Part shown: piece by piece, positions 24,129-32,441 of the stretch
Layout of the letters: every line of letters starts with the position of its first letter
Numbering within the stretch: the first letter of the stretch is position 1
Assembly: GCF_019049255.1 (NCBI RefSeq)
Contig: NZ_JAGMUJ010000038.1
Coordinates: forward strand, 1 to 38,148
Length of the DNA stretch: 38,148 bases
Origin: Streptomyces sp. AC558_RSS880
GTDB taxonomy: Bacteria > Actinomycetota > Actinomycetes > Streptomycetales > Streptomycetaceae
Direction of reading: 5' to 3'
Translations under genes and position numbers: made by a program
Notes under the pieces: model-generated
The model's database searches: none
Seen by the model: only the letters and a program-made list of their open reading frames with translations
Told to the model about the DNA's origin: nothing

Positions 24129-25664
24129 ATGCACAACCCGGGCACCACCACCCCGGAACGGTTTCCCGCCCAGGACCGGTTCGCGGACGGCGCGCAGTTC
24201 ATCGCGGGTCGCCTGACGAAGGGCACCTCGGGCCGGACCCACGCGGTCGTCGACCCGGCCACCGGTGCCGAGGTGTACACGTACGAACTCGCCGGCCCCG
24301 ACGACGTCGACGCGGCCGTCGCCGCCGCGCGGGAGGCGTTCCCGGCGTGGGCCGGCGCCACTCCCGGCGAGCGGTCCGACGCCCTGCACCGGTTCGCCGC
24401 CGTCGTCGCCGACCGCGCGGAGGACTTCGCCCGCGCGGAGTCACTGCAGTGCGGCAAGCCCCTGAAGCTGAGCCGCGAGTTCGACGTCCCGGGCACGATC
24501 GACAACATCGCCTTCTTCGCCGGTGCCGCCCGCCATCTGACGGGGCAGTCGGCCGGCGAGTACTCCGGCGACCACACCTCCTACGTCCGCCGTGAGCCGA
24601 TCGGCGTCGTGGGCTCCGTCGCCCCCTGGAACTACCCCCTCCAGATGGCCGCCTGGAAGATCCTCCCGGCGATCGCCGCGGGCAACACCGTCGTCCTCAA
24701 GCCCGCCGAGCTCACCCCGCTGACCTCGCTGCTCTTCGCGCAGGCCGCCACCGACGCGGGCATCCCGGACGGTGTGATCAACATCGTCACCGGCACCGGC
24801 GCGGAGGCGGGCGAGCACCTGGTCGGCCACCCCGATGTGGCCATGATCTCCTTCACCGGTTCCACCGCCGTCGGCAAGCGGGTCGCCCAGATCGCCACCG
24901 CCACCGTCAAGCGCCTCCACCTGGAACTCGGCGGCAAGGCCCCCTTCGTCGTCTTCGACGACGCCGACCTCGACGCCGCCGTCCACGGCGCGGTCGCCGG
25001 AGCGCTCATCAACACCGGGCAGGACTGCACGGCCGCCACCCGCGCGTATGTGCAGCGCCCGCTCCACGAGGCGTTCGTCGAGCGCACCGCGGCCCTGATG
25101 GACACCGTCCGGCTCGGCGACCCCTTCGCCCCCGGCACCGACCTCGGCCCGATGGTCTCGCACGTCCAGCGCGACCGGGTGGCCGGATTCGTCGACCGGG
25201 CGCGCGCCCACGCCCGCGTGGTGACCGGCGGCGAGGCCCCTCAGGGGGACCTGAAGGACGGCGCGTACTATCGCCCCACGCTCATCGCCGACGCGGCGCA
25301 GGACAGCGAGGTCGTGCAGTCCGAGATCTTCGGTCCGGTGCTGGTCGTCCTGCCCTTCGACACCGACGACGAGGGCATCGCGCTGGCCAACGACACCCCG
25401 TACGGACTCGCCGCCTCCGCCTGGAGCCGGGACGTGTACCGCACGGGCCGCGCCACCCGCGAGATCAAGGCCGGGTGCGTGTGGATCAACGACCACATCC
25501 CGATCATCAGCGAGATGCCGCACGGCGGCTCCAGGGCGTCCGGCTTCGGCAAGGACATGTCCGCCTACTCGTTCGAGGAGTACACGCAGATCAAGCACGT
25601 CATGTTCGACAACACCGCGGTGGTCCGCAAGGACTGGCACCGCACCATCTTCGGGGACCGATAG
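24129..25664 (+). CDS. Aldehyde dehydrogenase, gamma-aminobutyraldehyde/betaine-aldehyde type
   Basis: This 511-residue NAD(P)-dependent enzyme has all ALDH marks: VAPWNYPLQMAAWKILPA (164-181, Asn168), the SFTGSTAVGKR coenzyme region (241-251), catalytic Glu266 in LELGGKAP and nucleophile Cys300 in NTGQDC. The C-terminal GCVWINDHIPIISEMPHGGSRASGFGKD resembles betaine- and aminobutyraldehyde dehydrogenases. Context favours oxidation of 4-aminobutyraldehyde, or a gamma-glutamyl form of it, to GABA. A GGAGGAGA site sits just upstream of the ATG. It is the first gene of a run with a polyamine-type transporter and an amine oxidase; the binding protein starts 50 bases downstream. Confidence 0.93.
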   Translation: MHNPGTTTPERFPAQDRFADGAQFIAGRLTKGTSGRTHAVVDPATGAEVYTYELAGPDDVDAAVAAAREAFPAWAGATPGERSDALHRFAAVVADRAEDFARAESLQCGKPLKLSREFDVPGTIDNIAFFAGAARHLTGQSAGEYSGDHTSYVRREPIGVVGSVAPWNYPLQMAAWKILPAIAAGNTVVLKPAELTPLTSLLFAQAATDAGIPDGVINIVTGTGAEAGEHLVGHPDVAMISFTGSTAVGKRVAQIATATVKRLHLELGGKAPFVVFDDADLDAAVHGAVAGALINTGQDCTAATRAYVQRPLHEAFVERTAALMDTVRLGDPFAPGTDLGPMVSHVQRDRVAGFVDRARAHARVVTGGEAPQGDLKDGAYYRPTLIADAAQDSEVVQSEIFGPVLVVLPFDTDDEGIALANDTPYGLAASAWSRDVYRTGRATREIKAGCVWINDHIPIISEMPHGGSRASGFGKDMSAYSFEEYTQIKHVMFDNTAVVRKDWHRTIFGDR

Positions 25665-25714
25665 CAGCCAGGCCGCCCGACCCGCGGCCACCCTCCCGAA
25701 AGGGCACCACGCGC

Positions 25715-26962
25715 ATGGAGCAGTACGAGCCCGACCGCCTCTCACCGGCCCAGGCGGCCGCCGTGCGGCGCAGCTTCCGCACCGGCAGGGCGGCCCTGTC
25801 CCGCCGTTCCCTGCTGCGCGCCTCCGCGGGCGGCGCGCTCGCGGTCGGCGGACTCGGCGCGCTGAGCGGCTGCGGCATCCCCGCGGCCGGCAACACCCGG
25901 GGCGGCGTCCCGGCGGAGGACCACTCGAAGAAGGAGAAGACCGTCAACTTCTCCAACTGGACCGAGTACATGGACGTCGACGACAGCGGGCGCGAGCACC
26001 CCACGCTGGACGCGTTCACCGAGCGCACCGGCATCAAGGTCACGTATACCGAGGACATCAACGACAACACCGAGTTCTTCGGCAAGATCAAGCCGCAGCT
26101 CGCCGCGGGCCAGGACACCGGCCGCGACATCATCGTCCTCACCGACTGGCTGGCCGCCCGCCTGATCCGCCTCGGCTGGGTCCAGAAACTGGACCCGGCC
26201 AACCTCCCGAACGCCTTCACCAACCTGTCCGCCCAGTTCCGCAACCCCGACTGGGACCCGGGCCGCGCCTACTCCTACCCCTGGCAGGGCATCTCCACGG
26301 TCATCGCCTACAACAAGAAGGCGCTCGACGGCGTCGAGGTGCGGACCCTGTCGGACCTGCTGGACAACCCGAAGCTCAAGGGCCGCGTCGGACTGCTCAC
26401 CGAGATGCGGGACACCGTCGGCATGACGCTGCTCGACATGGGCAAGGACCCGGCGGAGTTCGCCGCCGACGACTACGACGCGGCGATCGCCCGACTGCAG
26501 AAGGCCGTCGACAAGGGGCAGGTACGCCGCTTCACCGGCAACGACTACACCGCCGACCTCACCAAGGGCGACTTCGCCGCGTGTCTCGCGTGGGCCGGTG
26601 ACGTCGTCCAGCTGAAGGCGGACAACCCGGACATCGAGTTCCTGATCCCGGACAGCGGCTACATGACGTCCAGCGACAACATGCTGATCCCCAACAAGGC
26701 CCGGCACAAGACGAACGCCGAGCGGCTGATCGACTACTACTTCGAGCCGCGGCCGGCCGCCGAGCTGGCCGCCTACATCAACTTCGTCTGTCCGGTCGAC
26801 GGGGTGAAGGACGACCTCGCGAAGATCGACGAGGACGCGGCGAACAACCCGCTGATCCTCCCCGACCAGGCCATGCAGGCCAAGTCCCGTGCCTTCCGCT
26901 CCCTGAGCTCCAAGGAAGAGACGGAATTCGAAGAGAAGTTCGCGAAGCTCACTGGGGCGTGA
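25715..26962 (+). CDS. Polyamine ABC transporter substrate-binding lipoprotein (PotD/PotF-like)
   Basis: This 415-residue protein has a long N-region, a twin-arginine signal (SRRSLLR, 30-35) and lipobox LSGC with Cys53. The mature part has the PotD/PotF pattern: VNFSNWTEYMDVD, TGIKVTYTEDINDNTEFFGKI, YPWQGISTVIAYNKKAL and NDYTADLTKGDFAACLAWAGDV. Acidic and aromatic residues in these stretches bind putrescine or spermidine in known homologues. The start ATG gives the signal-bearing form. The ATPase gene follows after four bases, so co-expression is near certain. The exact polyamine is not predictable. Confidence 0.93.
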   Translation: MEQYEPDRLSPAQAAAVRRSFRTGRAALSRRSLLRASAGGALAVGGLGALSGCGIPAAGNTRGGVPAEDHSKKEKTVNFSNWTEYMDVDDSGREHPTLDAFTERTGIKVTYTEDINDNTEFFGKIKPQLAAGQDTGRDIIVLTDWLAARLIRLGWVQKLDPANLPNAFTNLSAQFRNPDWDPGRAYSYPWQGISTVIAYNKKALDGVEVRTLSDLLDNPKLKGRVGLLTEMRDTVGMTLLDMGKDPAEFAADDYDAAIARLQKAVDKGQVRRFTGNDYTADLTKGDFAACLAWAGDVVQLKADNPDIEFLIPDSGYMTSSDNMLIPNKARHKTNAERLIDYYFEPRPAAELAAYINFVCPVDGVKDDLAKIDEDAANNPLILPDQAMQAKSRAFRSLSSKEETEFEEKFAKLTGA

Positions 26963-26966
26963 CGAG

Positions 26967-28163
26967 ATGAAGACGACCGAAGACACCACCACGGCCGGCC
27001 ACGGCGGCGGGGACGTCCGCCTCACCGGTATCGGCAAGACGTACGGCTCCTTCACCGCCGTACACCCCCTCGACCTGACCGTCCCGCAGGGTTCCTTCTT
27101 CGCCCTGCTCGGCGCGTCCGGCTGCGGCAAGACCACCACCCTGCGGATGATCGCCGGTCTGGAGGAGCCCACGAGCGGCACCGTCCACCTCGGCGACCAG
27201 GACGTCACCGCGCTGCCGCCGTACAAGCGGCCGGTGAACACGGTCTTCCAGTCCTACGCCCTCTTCCCGCACCTCGACATCTTCGAGAACGTCGCCTTCG
27301 GTCTGCGCCGGCGCGGCATCAAGAGCGTGAAGAAGCAGGTCGACGAGATGCTGGAGCTGGTCCAGCTCGGCGAGCAGGCCCGCAAGAAGCCGCACCAGCT
27401 CTCCGGCGGCCAGCAGCAGCGCGTCGCGGTGGCCCGCGCGCTCATCAACCACCCCAGGGTGCTGCTCCTCGACGAGCCGCTCGGCGCCCTCGACCTGAAG
27501 CTGCGCCGCCAGATGCAGCTGGAGCTCAAGCGCATCCAGACCGAGGTCGGCATCACCTTCGTGCACGTCACGCACGACCAGGAGGAGGCCATGACCATGG
27601 CCGACACGGTCGCCGTGATGAACGCGGGCCGCGTCGAGCAGCTCGGCTCGCCCGCCGACCTCTACGAGAATCCGCGCACCACCTTCGTCGCCAACTTCCT
27701 CGGCACCTCCAACTTCATCGAGGCCGAGGTCGACTCGAAGTCCGGCGACGAGATCGTCCTCAAGGCCGGCGGCGGCAGGCTGGTCCTGCCCGAGGCCCGC
27801 ACCAGCGCCCCCGCGACGACCGGCGGCAAGGTGCTGGTCGGGGTGCGCCCGGAGAAGATCTCCCTCACCCACGCGGACGACGCCGGCGAGATACCCGAGG
27901 GCCGCAACCGGATCACCGGCCGGATCACCGGCGCCGGCTTCATCGGCGTGTCCACGCAGTTCGTCGTCGACAGCCCGGTCTGCGCCGACTTCGAGGTCTA
28001 CGTCCAGAACGTCGACCGCGACACCCGGCTGGTGCCCGGCGCCGAGGTGGTCCTGCACTGGAACCCGGCGCACACCTTCGGCCTGGACGCGGCTCAGTCC
28101 CTGCTCGCTGGGACAGTGGGCTCCGCGGGCGTCGAGACGGCCGAGGAAGAGGTCGCCCGATGA
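26967..28163 (+). CDS. potA: Polyamine ABC transporter ATP-binding protein (PotA-like)
   Basis: This 398-residue ATPase drives polyamine import. Walker A is GASGCGKTT (49-57), Q-loop VFQSYALFPHLD (93-104), signature LSGGQQQ (145-151), Walker B VLLLDEPLGALD (165-176) and the switch His in VTHDQEEAMTMAD. A TOBE-type regulatory domain occupies about 285-375 (GKVLVGVRPEKISL). The length and order match PotA/PotG. Its stop overlaps the first permease start as ATGA, giving translational coupling. Confidence 0.95.
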   Translation: MKTTEDTTTAGHGGGDVRLTGIGKTYGSFTAVHPLDLTVPQGSFFALLGASGCGKTTTLRMIAGLEEPTSGTVHLGDQDVTALPPYKRPVNTVFQSYALFPHLDIFENVAFGLRRRGIKSVKKQVDEMLELVQLGEQARKKPHQLSGGQQQRVAVARALINHPRVLLLDEPLGALDLKLRRQMQLELKRIQTEVGITFVHVTHDQEEAMTMADTVAVMNAGRVEQLGSPADLYENPRTTFVANFLGTSNFIEAEVDSKSGDEIVLKAGGGRLVLPEARTSAPATTGGKVLVGVRPEKISLTHADDAGEIPEGRNRITGRITGAGFIGVSTQFVVDSPVCADFEVYVQNVDRDTRLVPGAEVVLHWNPAHTFGLDAAQSLLAGTVGSAGVETAEEEVAR

Positions 28164-29086
28164 CCACGGTCACCGAGGCGCCGCCCCTGGCGCCCGCCCC
28201 GCCGGAGCCGAAACCACCGCGCGGGCGGGGCCGCTGGACGCCGTACTGGCTGCTGCTGCCCGGCCTGCTCTGGCTGTTCGTGTTCTTCGCGCTGCCGGTG
28301 GTCTACCAGGCCTCCACGTCCGTGCAGACGGGCTCCCTGGAGGAGGGCTACGAGGTCACCTGGCACCTCGCCACCTACTGGGAGGCGCTGTCCGAGTACT
28401 GGCCGCAGTTCGTGCGCTCGGTGCTCTACGCGGCCTCCGCGACCGTGCTGTGCCTGCTGCTCGGCTACCCGCTGGCGTATCTGATCGCCTTCCGCGCGGG
28501 ACGCTGGCGGAACCTGATCATGATCCTGGTGATCGCGCCGTTCTTCACCAGCTTCCTGATCCGCACCCTCGCCTGGAAGACGATCCTCGCCGACGGTGGT
28601 CCGCTGGTGGGCGCCCTGGACGCGCTGCACGTCCTGGACGTCACGGCCTGGCTCGGCTGGACCGCCGGCGACCGGGTCCTCGCCACGCCGCTCGCGGTGG
28701 TCTGCGGTCTGACGTACAACTTCCTGCCGTTCATGATCCTGCCGCTCTACACCTCGCTGGAGCGCATCGACCCCCGGCTGCACGAGGCGGCGAACGACCT
28801 GTACGCCAGGCCCTCGACCACCTTCCGCAAGGTCACCTTCCCGCTGTCGATGCCGGGCGTGGTCTCCGGCACGCTGCTGACCTTCATCCCGGCGTCGGGC
28901 GACTACATCAACTCGGACCTGCTCGGTTCCACCGACACCCGCATGGTCGGCAACGTCATCCAGTCCCAGTTCCTGCGGATCCTCGACTATCCGACGGCCG
29001 CGGCGCTCTCGTTCCTCCTGATGGCCGCGATCCTCGCCGTCGTCACGCTCTACATCCGCAAGTCCGGCACGGAGGATCTGGTTTAA
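28160..29086 (+). CDS. Polyamine ABC transporter permease (PotB/PotH-like)
   Basis: This 308-residue membrane protein has a proline-rich N-terminal tail (1-27) and six predicted helices. LIMILVIAPFFTSFLIRTLAWKTIL and YNFLPFMILPLYTSLERID are typical of PotB/PotH, and the coupling loop EAANDLYARPSTTFRKVTFP lies at 209-228. It starts inside the ATPase stop codon. The next permease begins immediately after its TAA, with no gap. Confidence 0.94.
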   Translation: MTTVTEAPPLAPAPPEPKPPRGRGRWTPYWLLLPGLLWLFVFFALPVVYQASTSVQTGSLEEGYEVTWHLATYWEALSEYWPQFVRSVLYAASATVLCLLLGYPLAYLIAFRAGRWRNLIMILVIAPFFTSFLIRTLAWKTILADGGPLVGALDALHVLDVTAWLGWTAGDRVLATPLAVVCGLTYNFLPFMILPLYTSLERIDPRLHEAANDLYARPSTTFRKVTFPLSMPGVVSGTLLTFIPASGDYINSDLLGSTDTRMVGNVIQSQFLRILDYPTAAALSFLLMAAILAVVTLYIRKSGTEDLV

Positions 29087-29890
29087 ATGGCCTTCGTCAC
29101 CCACTGGCTCAAGCGCCATCTCGTCGTCATCGCGGGACTGCTGACTCTCGCGTACCTCCTCCTGCCGAACATCATCGTCACCGTGTTCTCCTTCAACCGT
29201 CCGAAGGGGCGGTTCAATTACACGTGGCAGGAATTCTCCACCGAGGCCTGGAAGGACCCCTGCGGCGTCTCCGGACTGTGCGGCTCCCTGTCGCTCAGCC
29301 TCCAGATCGCGCTGTGGGCGACCCTGGGCGCCACCCTCCTCGGCACGATGATCGCCTTCGCGCTGGCCCGCTACCGCTTCCGCGCCCGCTCCGCCGTGAA
29401 CTCGCTGATCTTCCTGCCGATGGCGATGCCCGAGGTGGTCATGGCGGCCTCGCTGCTCACCCTGTTCCTCAACATGGGCGCCCAGCTCGGCTTCTGGACG
29501 ATCCTGATCGCCCACATCATGTTCTGCCTCAGCTTCGTCGTGGTCGCCGTGAAGGCGCGCGTGATGTCGATGGACCCCCGGCTCGAGCAGGCCGCGCAGG
29601 ACCTGTACGCCGGCCCGGTCCAGACGTTCGTCCGGGTCACCCTGCCGATCGCCGCCCCCGGAATCGCGGCGGGCGCGCTGCTCGCCTTCGCGCTCTCCTT
29701 CGACGATTTCATCATCACCAATTTCAACGCCGGCTCGACCGTCACCTTCCCGATGTTCGTCTGGGGCTCCGCGCAGCGCGGAACTCCCGTGCAGATCAAT
29801 GTCATCGGCACGGCCATGTTCGTCATCGCCGTTCTGCTGGTGCTGGTTTCGATGGTCATCGGAAACCGCCGCAATCGGCAGAAGGCATAG
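29087..29890 (+). CDS. Polyamine ABC transporter permease (PotC/PotI-like)
   Basis: This 267-residue membrane protein has about six helices and the coupling loop EQAAQDLYAGPVQTFVRVTL (167-186). LIFLPMAMPEVVMAASLLTLF and FALSFDDFIITNFNAG are hallmarks of PotC/PotI. It completes the importer with the preceding lipoprotein, ATPase and permease. The amine oxidase gene starts 36 bases later in the same direction. Confidence 0.94.
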   Translation: MAFVTHWLKRHLVVIAGLLTLAYLLLPNIIVTVFSFNRPKGRFNYTWQEFSTEAWKDPCGVSGLCGSLSLSLQIALWATLGATLLGTMIAFALARYRFRARSAVNSLIFLPMAMPEVVMAASLLTLFLNMGAQLGFWTILIAHIMFCLSFVVVAVKARVMSMDPRLEQAAQDLYAGPVQTFVRVTLPIAAPGIAAGALLAFALSFDDFIITNFNAGSTVTFPMFVWGSAQRGTPVQINVIGTAMFVIAVLLVLVSMVIGNRRNRQKA

Positions 29891-29926
29891 AAACCAATCC
29901 GCAGTCCCCCGTAGGGAGTTGAAATC

Positions 29927-31345
29927 ATGGCCCCGAGCGCCATGAGCCGTTGGACGAAATCCCTTTCCGAGGCCCGGCCGGTCTCCTACTGGCTGGACGA
30001 CCCCGGCAGGCCGGGGGCCGAGCCCGCCCTCACCGGCGCCGAGACCTGCGACCTGCTGGTCGTCGGCGGCGGCTACAGCGGGCTGTGGACCGCGCTGATC
30101 GCCAAGGAGCGCGACCCCTCCCGGGACGTCGTGCTGGTGGAGGGCCGTGAGGTGGGCTGGGCGGCCTCCGGCCGCAACGGCGGATTCTGCGCCGCCTCCC
30201 TCACCCACGGCCTGCCCAACGGACTGGCCCGCTGGCCGGACGAGATCCACACCCTTCAGCGGCTGGGCGCCCGCAACCTCGACGCCATCGAGGAGACGGT
30301 CGCCCGCCACTCCATCGACTGCGACTTCGAACGCACCGGCGAGATCGACGTCGCCACCGAGCCGTACCAGGCGTGGGAACTCAAGGACTGGTACGAGGAG
30401 ATCCGGGCCGAGGGCCTCGCCGACGGCATCGAGTACCTGGACACCGAGGCCGTACGGGAACAGGTGGACTCCCCGACCTTCCGGGCGGGCCTGTACGACC
30501 GCCGGGGCGTGGCGATGCTCCACCCGGCCAGGCTGGCCTGGGGACTGAAGCGGGCCTGCCGCGACCTCGGGGTGCGCGTGTACGAACACACCCCCGCCCT
30601 CACCCTGAAGCCGTACGGCGCCGGCATGTCCGTACGCACCCCGTACGGGCGGATCCGCGCCCGCACGGTCGCGCTCGGCACCAACGTCTTCCCGAACCTG
30701 GTCAGACGGGTCCGCTCCTACACCGTCCCGGTCTACGACTACGCCCTGATGACCGAGCCGCTCACCGCCGACCGGCTGGCGTCGGTCGGCTGGAAGAACC
30801 GGCAGGGCTTCGGGGACAGCGCCAACCAGTTCCACTACTTCCGGCTGTCCGCCGACAACCGGATCCTGTGGGGCGGTTACGACGCGGTCTACCCCTACGG
30901 CGGCCGGGTGCGTGCCGAGTACGACGACCGGCCGGAGACCTACGCCAAGCTCGCCGGGCACTTCTTCACCTGCTTCCCGCAGCTGGAGGGCGTCCGCTTC
31001 ACCCACGCCTGGGGCGGCGCGATCGACACCTGCTCCCGCTTCTCGGCGTTCTTCGGCACGGCGCACGCGGGGAGGGTGGCGTACGCGGCGGGTTACACCG
31101 GACTCGGCGTCGGTGCCACCCGCTTCGGCGCCGAGGTGATGCTGGACCTGCTGGCGGGGGAACGGACCGAACGCACGGAGCTGGAGATGGTGCGCAGGAA
31201 GCCGCTGCCGTTCCCGCCGGAGCCGTTCGCCTGGACCGGCATCGCCCTCACCAAGTGGTCCCTGGCCAGGGCGGACGCACACGGCGGGCGCCGCAACCTG
31301 TGGCTGCGCACGATGGACCGGCTGGGCCTCGGCTTCGACAGCTGA
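29927..31345 (+). CDS. FAD-dependent amine oxidase (PuuB-like, DAO superfamily)
   Basis: This 472-residue flavoprotein has the dinucleotide-binding motif CDLLVVGGGYSGLWTALIA (41-59), then EGREVGWAASGRNGGFCAAS, typical of the PuuB/DadA group. The C-terminal FAD segment is YAAGYTGLGVGATRFGAEVM. Enzymes of this group oxidise gamma-glutamylputrescine or similar amines to aldehydes with release of ammonia and peroxide. Placement after a polyamine transporter and with an aminobutyraldehyde-type dehydrogenase supports that role, but no gamma-glutamylpolyamine synthetase is in the window. GGGAG precedes the ATG; a second ATG five codons on is a weaker option. Confidence 0.9.
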   Translation: MAPSAMSRWTKSLSEARPVSYWLDDPGRPGAEPALTGAETCDLLVVGGGYSGLWTALIAKERDPSRDVVLVEGREVGWAASGRNGGFCAASLTHGLPNGLARWPDEIHTLQRLGARNLDAIEETVARHSIDCDFERTGEIDVATEPYQAWELKDWYEEIRAEGLADGIEYLDTEAVREQVDSPTFRAGLYDRRGVAMLHPARLAWGLKRACRDLGVRVYEHTPALTLKPYGAGMSVRTPYGRIRARTVALGTNVFPNLVRRVRSYTVPVYDYALMTEPLTADRLASVGWKNRQGFGDSANQFHYFRLSADNRILWGGYDAVYPYGGRVRAEYDDRPETYAKLAGHFFTCFPQLEGVRFTHAWGGAIDTCSRFSAFFGTAHAGRVAYAAGYTGLGVGATRFGAEVMLDLLAGERTERTELEMVRRKPLPFPPEPFAWTGIALTKWSLARADAHGGRRNLWLRTMDRLGLGFDS

Positions 31346-31346
31346 G

Positions 31347-31367
31347 CCGGCGGACCGGGGCCGCCGG
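31347..31367. terminator. Hairpin between convergent amine oxidase and PAP2 genes
   Basis: CCGGCGG pairs with CCGCCGG around a seven-base loop directly after the oxidase stop codon. The PAP2 gene ends six bases beyond on the other strand, so it may end both transcripts. Confidence 0.5.
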
Positions 31368-31372
31368 GCCGG

Positions 31373-32011
31373 TCAGCCGGTACCGGTCCGGGAGCCGGGA
31401 GCCCCGGCGGACCTCCGACGGCCGCCCCGGCCGGCCAGCAGCCACAGGCCGATCAGCAGCACCGCGCCGAGGCACCAGCTGGCCGCCACGTCCAGCGGCC
31501 AGTGGTAGCCCCGGCGCACCAGCCCGAACGAGGCGCCGGCGACCAGGGCGGCGCAGACCGCGACGAGCGCGCGGCGCGCCCCCGGCGAACGCAGCAGCGG
31601 GAGGAGGAGCAGCGTCGCCGCGCCGTACGCCACGACGGCGGTGGCCGTGTGGCCGGAGGGGTAGTAGCCGACCGCCGGGGGCACGGCCGGGGTTCCCGGG
31701 CGGTCGGTCCATTCCTTCAGGGGCGCGACCAGCGCCGGCACCAGTGCCATCGCCGCGACCCCGGCCGCGGGCGGCAGCCACCAGCGGTCCACACCTGTGG
31801 CACGCCCGCGCAGGGCGACGTACGCCAGCGCGATCACCAGGGCCGGCACCGCGACCTGGACGTTGCCGAGGTCGGCGAGGAGTTCGGACGCCTGGTCCGG
31901 ATGGACCAGCTCCCGGCTCAGCCGCTCGTCGAGGCCCACCAGCGGACCGTCGGCGACGACCTGCCAGGTGATCAGGGCGAAGAGGAGAACCGGCGGTCCG
32001 AACAGCAGCAT
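31373..32011 (-). CDS. PAP2-family membrane phosphatase
   Basis: This 212-residue protein has five to six hydrophobic helices and the PAP2 phosphatase motifs: a degenerate first motif starting at Lys99 (KEWTDRPGTP, lacking the usual second RP), YPSGHTAT (117-124) and RRGYHWPLD (166-174), in which Arg166, His170 and Asp174 fit the RxxxHxxxD pattern. The family dephosphorylates lipid phosphates such as phosphatidate or undecaprenyl diphosphate. The ribosome binding site is weak. It converges on the amine oxidase and is unlikely to share its role. Confidence 0.87.
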   Translation of the reverse strand: MLLFGPPVLLFALITWQVVADGPLVGLDERLSRELVHPDQASELLADLGNVQVAVPALVIALAYVALRGRATGVDRWWLPPAAGVAAMALVPALVAPLKEWTDRPGTPAVPPAVGYYPSGHTATAVVAYGAATLLLLPLLRSPGARRALVAVCAALVAGASFGLVRRGYHWPLDVAASWCLGAVLLIGLWLLAGRGGRRRSAGAPGSRTGTG

Positions 32012-32038
32012 GCCGCACAGCTTCGCAGATGGGGGCCC

Positions 32039-32100
32039 GGCACACGCCGAAGGGCCGGTGCAAGGGGGGGATGCACTGGCCCTTCGGGGAACGGCGTGCC
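32039..32100. other. Large imperfect inverted repeat
   Basis: The inner arm AAGGGCCGGTGCA (32050-32062) pairs with 32072-32084 with one G-T pair. An outer arm GGCAC..CGCCG (32039-32049, two-base bulge) pairs with CGGCGTGCC (32092-32100). The loop is a run of Gs. It ends 28 bases before the PAP2 start on the minus strand, so it would sit in that gene's leader or end the gabT transcript. Confidence 0.5.
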
Positions 32101-32187
32101 GTGTGAGGTGCCCGGATGGCCGTCCGGACCGGAACGTCGCGCGCCCCGGGGGGTTTGGGGCGGGCGACCGTCCGATCGTGAGGAGAC

Positions 32188-32208
32188 CCGGGGCCCCTGG
32201 GGCCCCGG
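32188..32208. terminator. Compact hairpin downstream of gabT
   Basis: CCGGGGCCC pairs perfectly with GGGCCCCGG around CTG. On the plus strand it is followed by TTTGTGT. On the minus strand it lies about 230 bases after the gabT stop, so its role as the gabT terminator is uncertain. Confidence 0.45.
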
Positions 32209-32441
32209 TTTGTGTGCGCGAGGCACGACCAGGTCGAAGCTGGGGAGGCCCCGGCCTGAACCGTCCACGGTTCCCCGTGGGCGGGGTGTATCTCTCATCC
32301 GCGGAGAAACCTACGGCAGGGGGTGGCCCCGCGACAGGGCCGACGGGCTCCTGTCATCCACCTCGCACACGTTCTTCACACGCTCTGCCGCTCACTGGTC
32401 CCGGTGGCCGTTCCGGGCGGCTCACCTGCCCCGATGCCGGC

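Larger units (their letters stand above)
32012..32441. other. 430-base non-coding gap with two hairpins
   Basis: No gene is evident between gabT and the PAP2 phosphatase. The gap holds a large imperfect hairpin at 32039-32100 and a compact one at 32188-32208. A leader for the phosphatase, terminators for gabT or a small RNA are all possible. Confidence 0.6.

Noticed and set aside
28094..31282. A 1062-codon open frame on the minus strand across the permeases and amine oxidase
   Set aside because: It is antisense to well-identified PotB, PotC and oxidase genes, and its product is rich in Gly, Arg and Asp with no recognisable domain.
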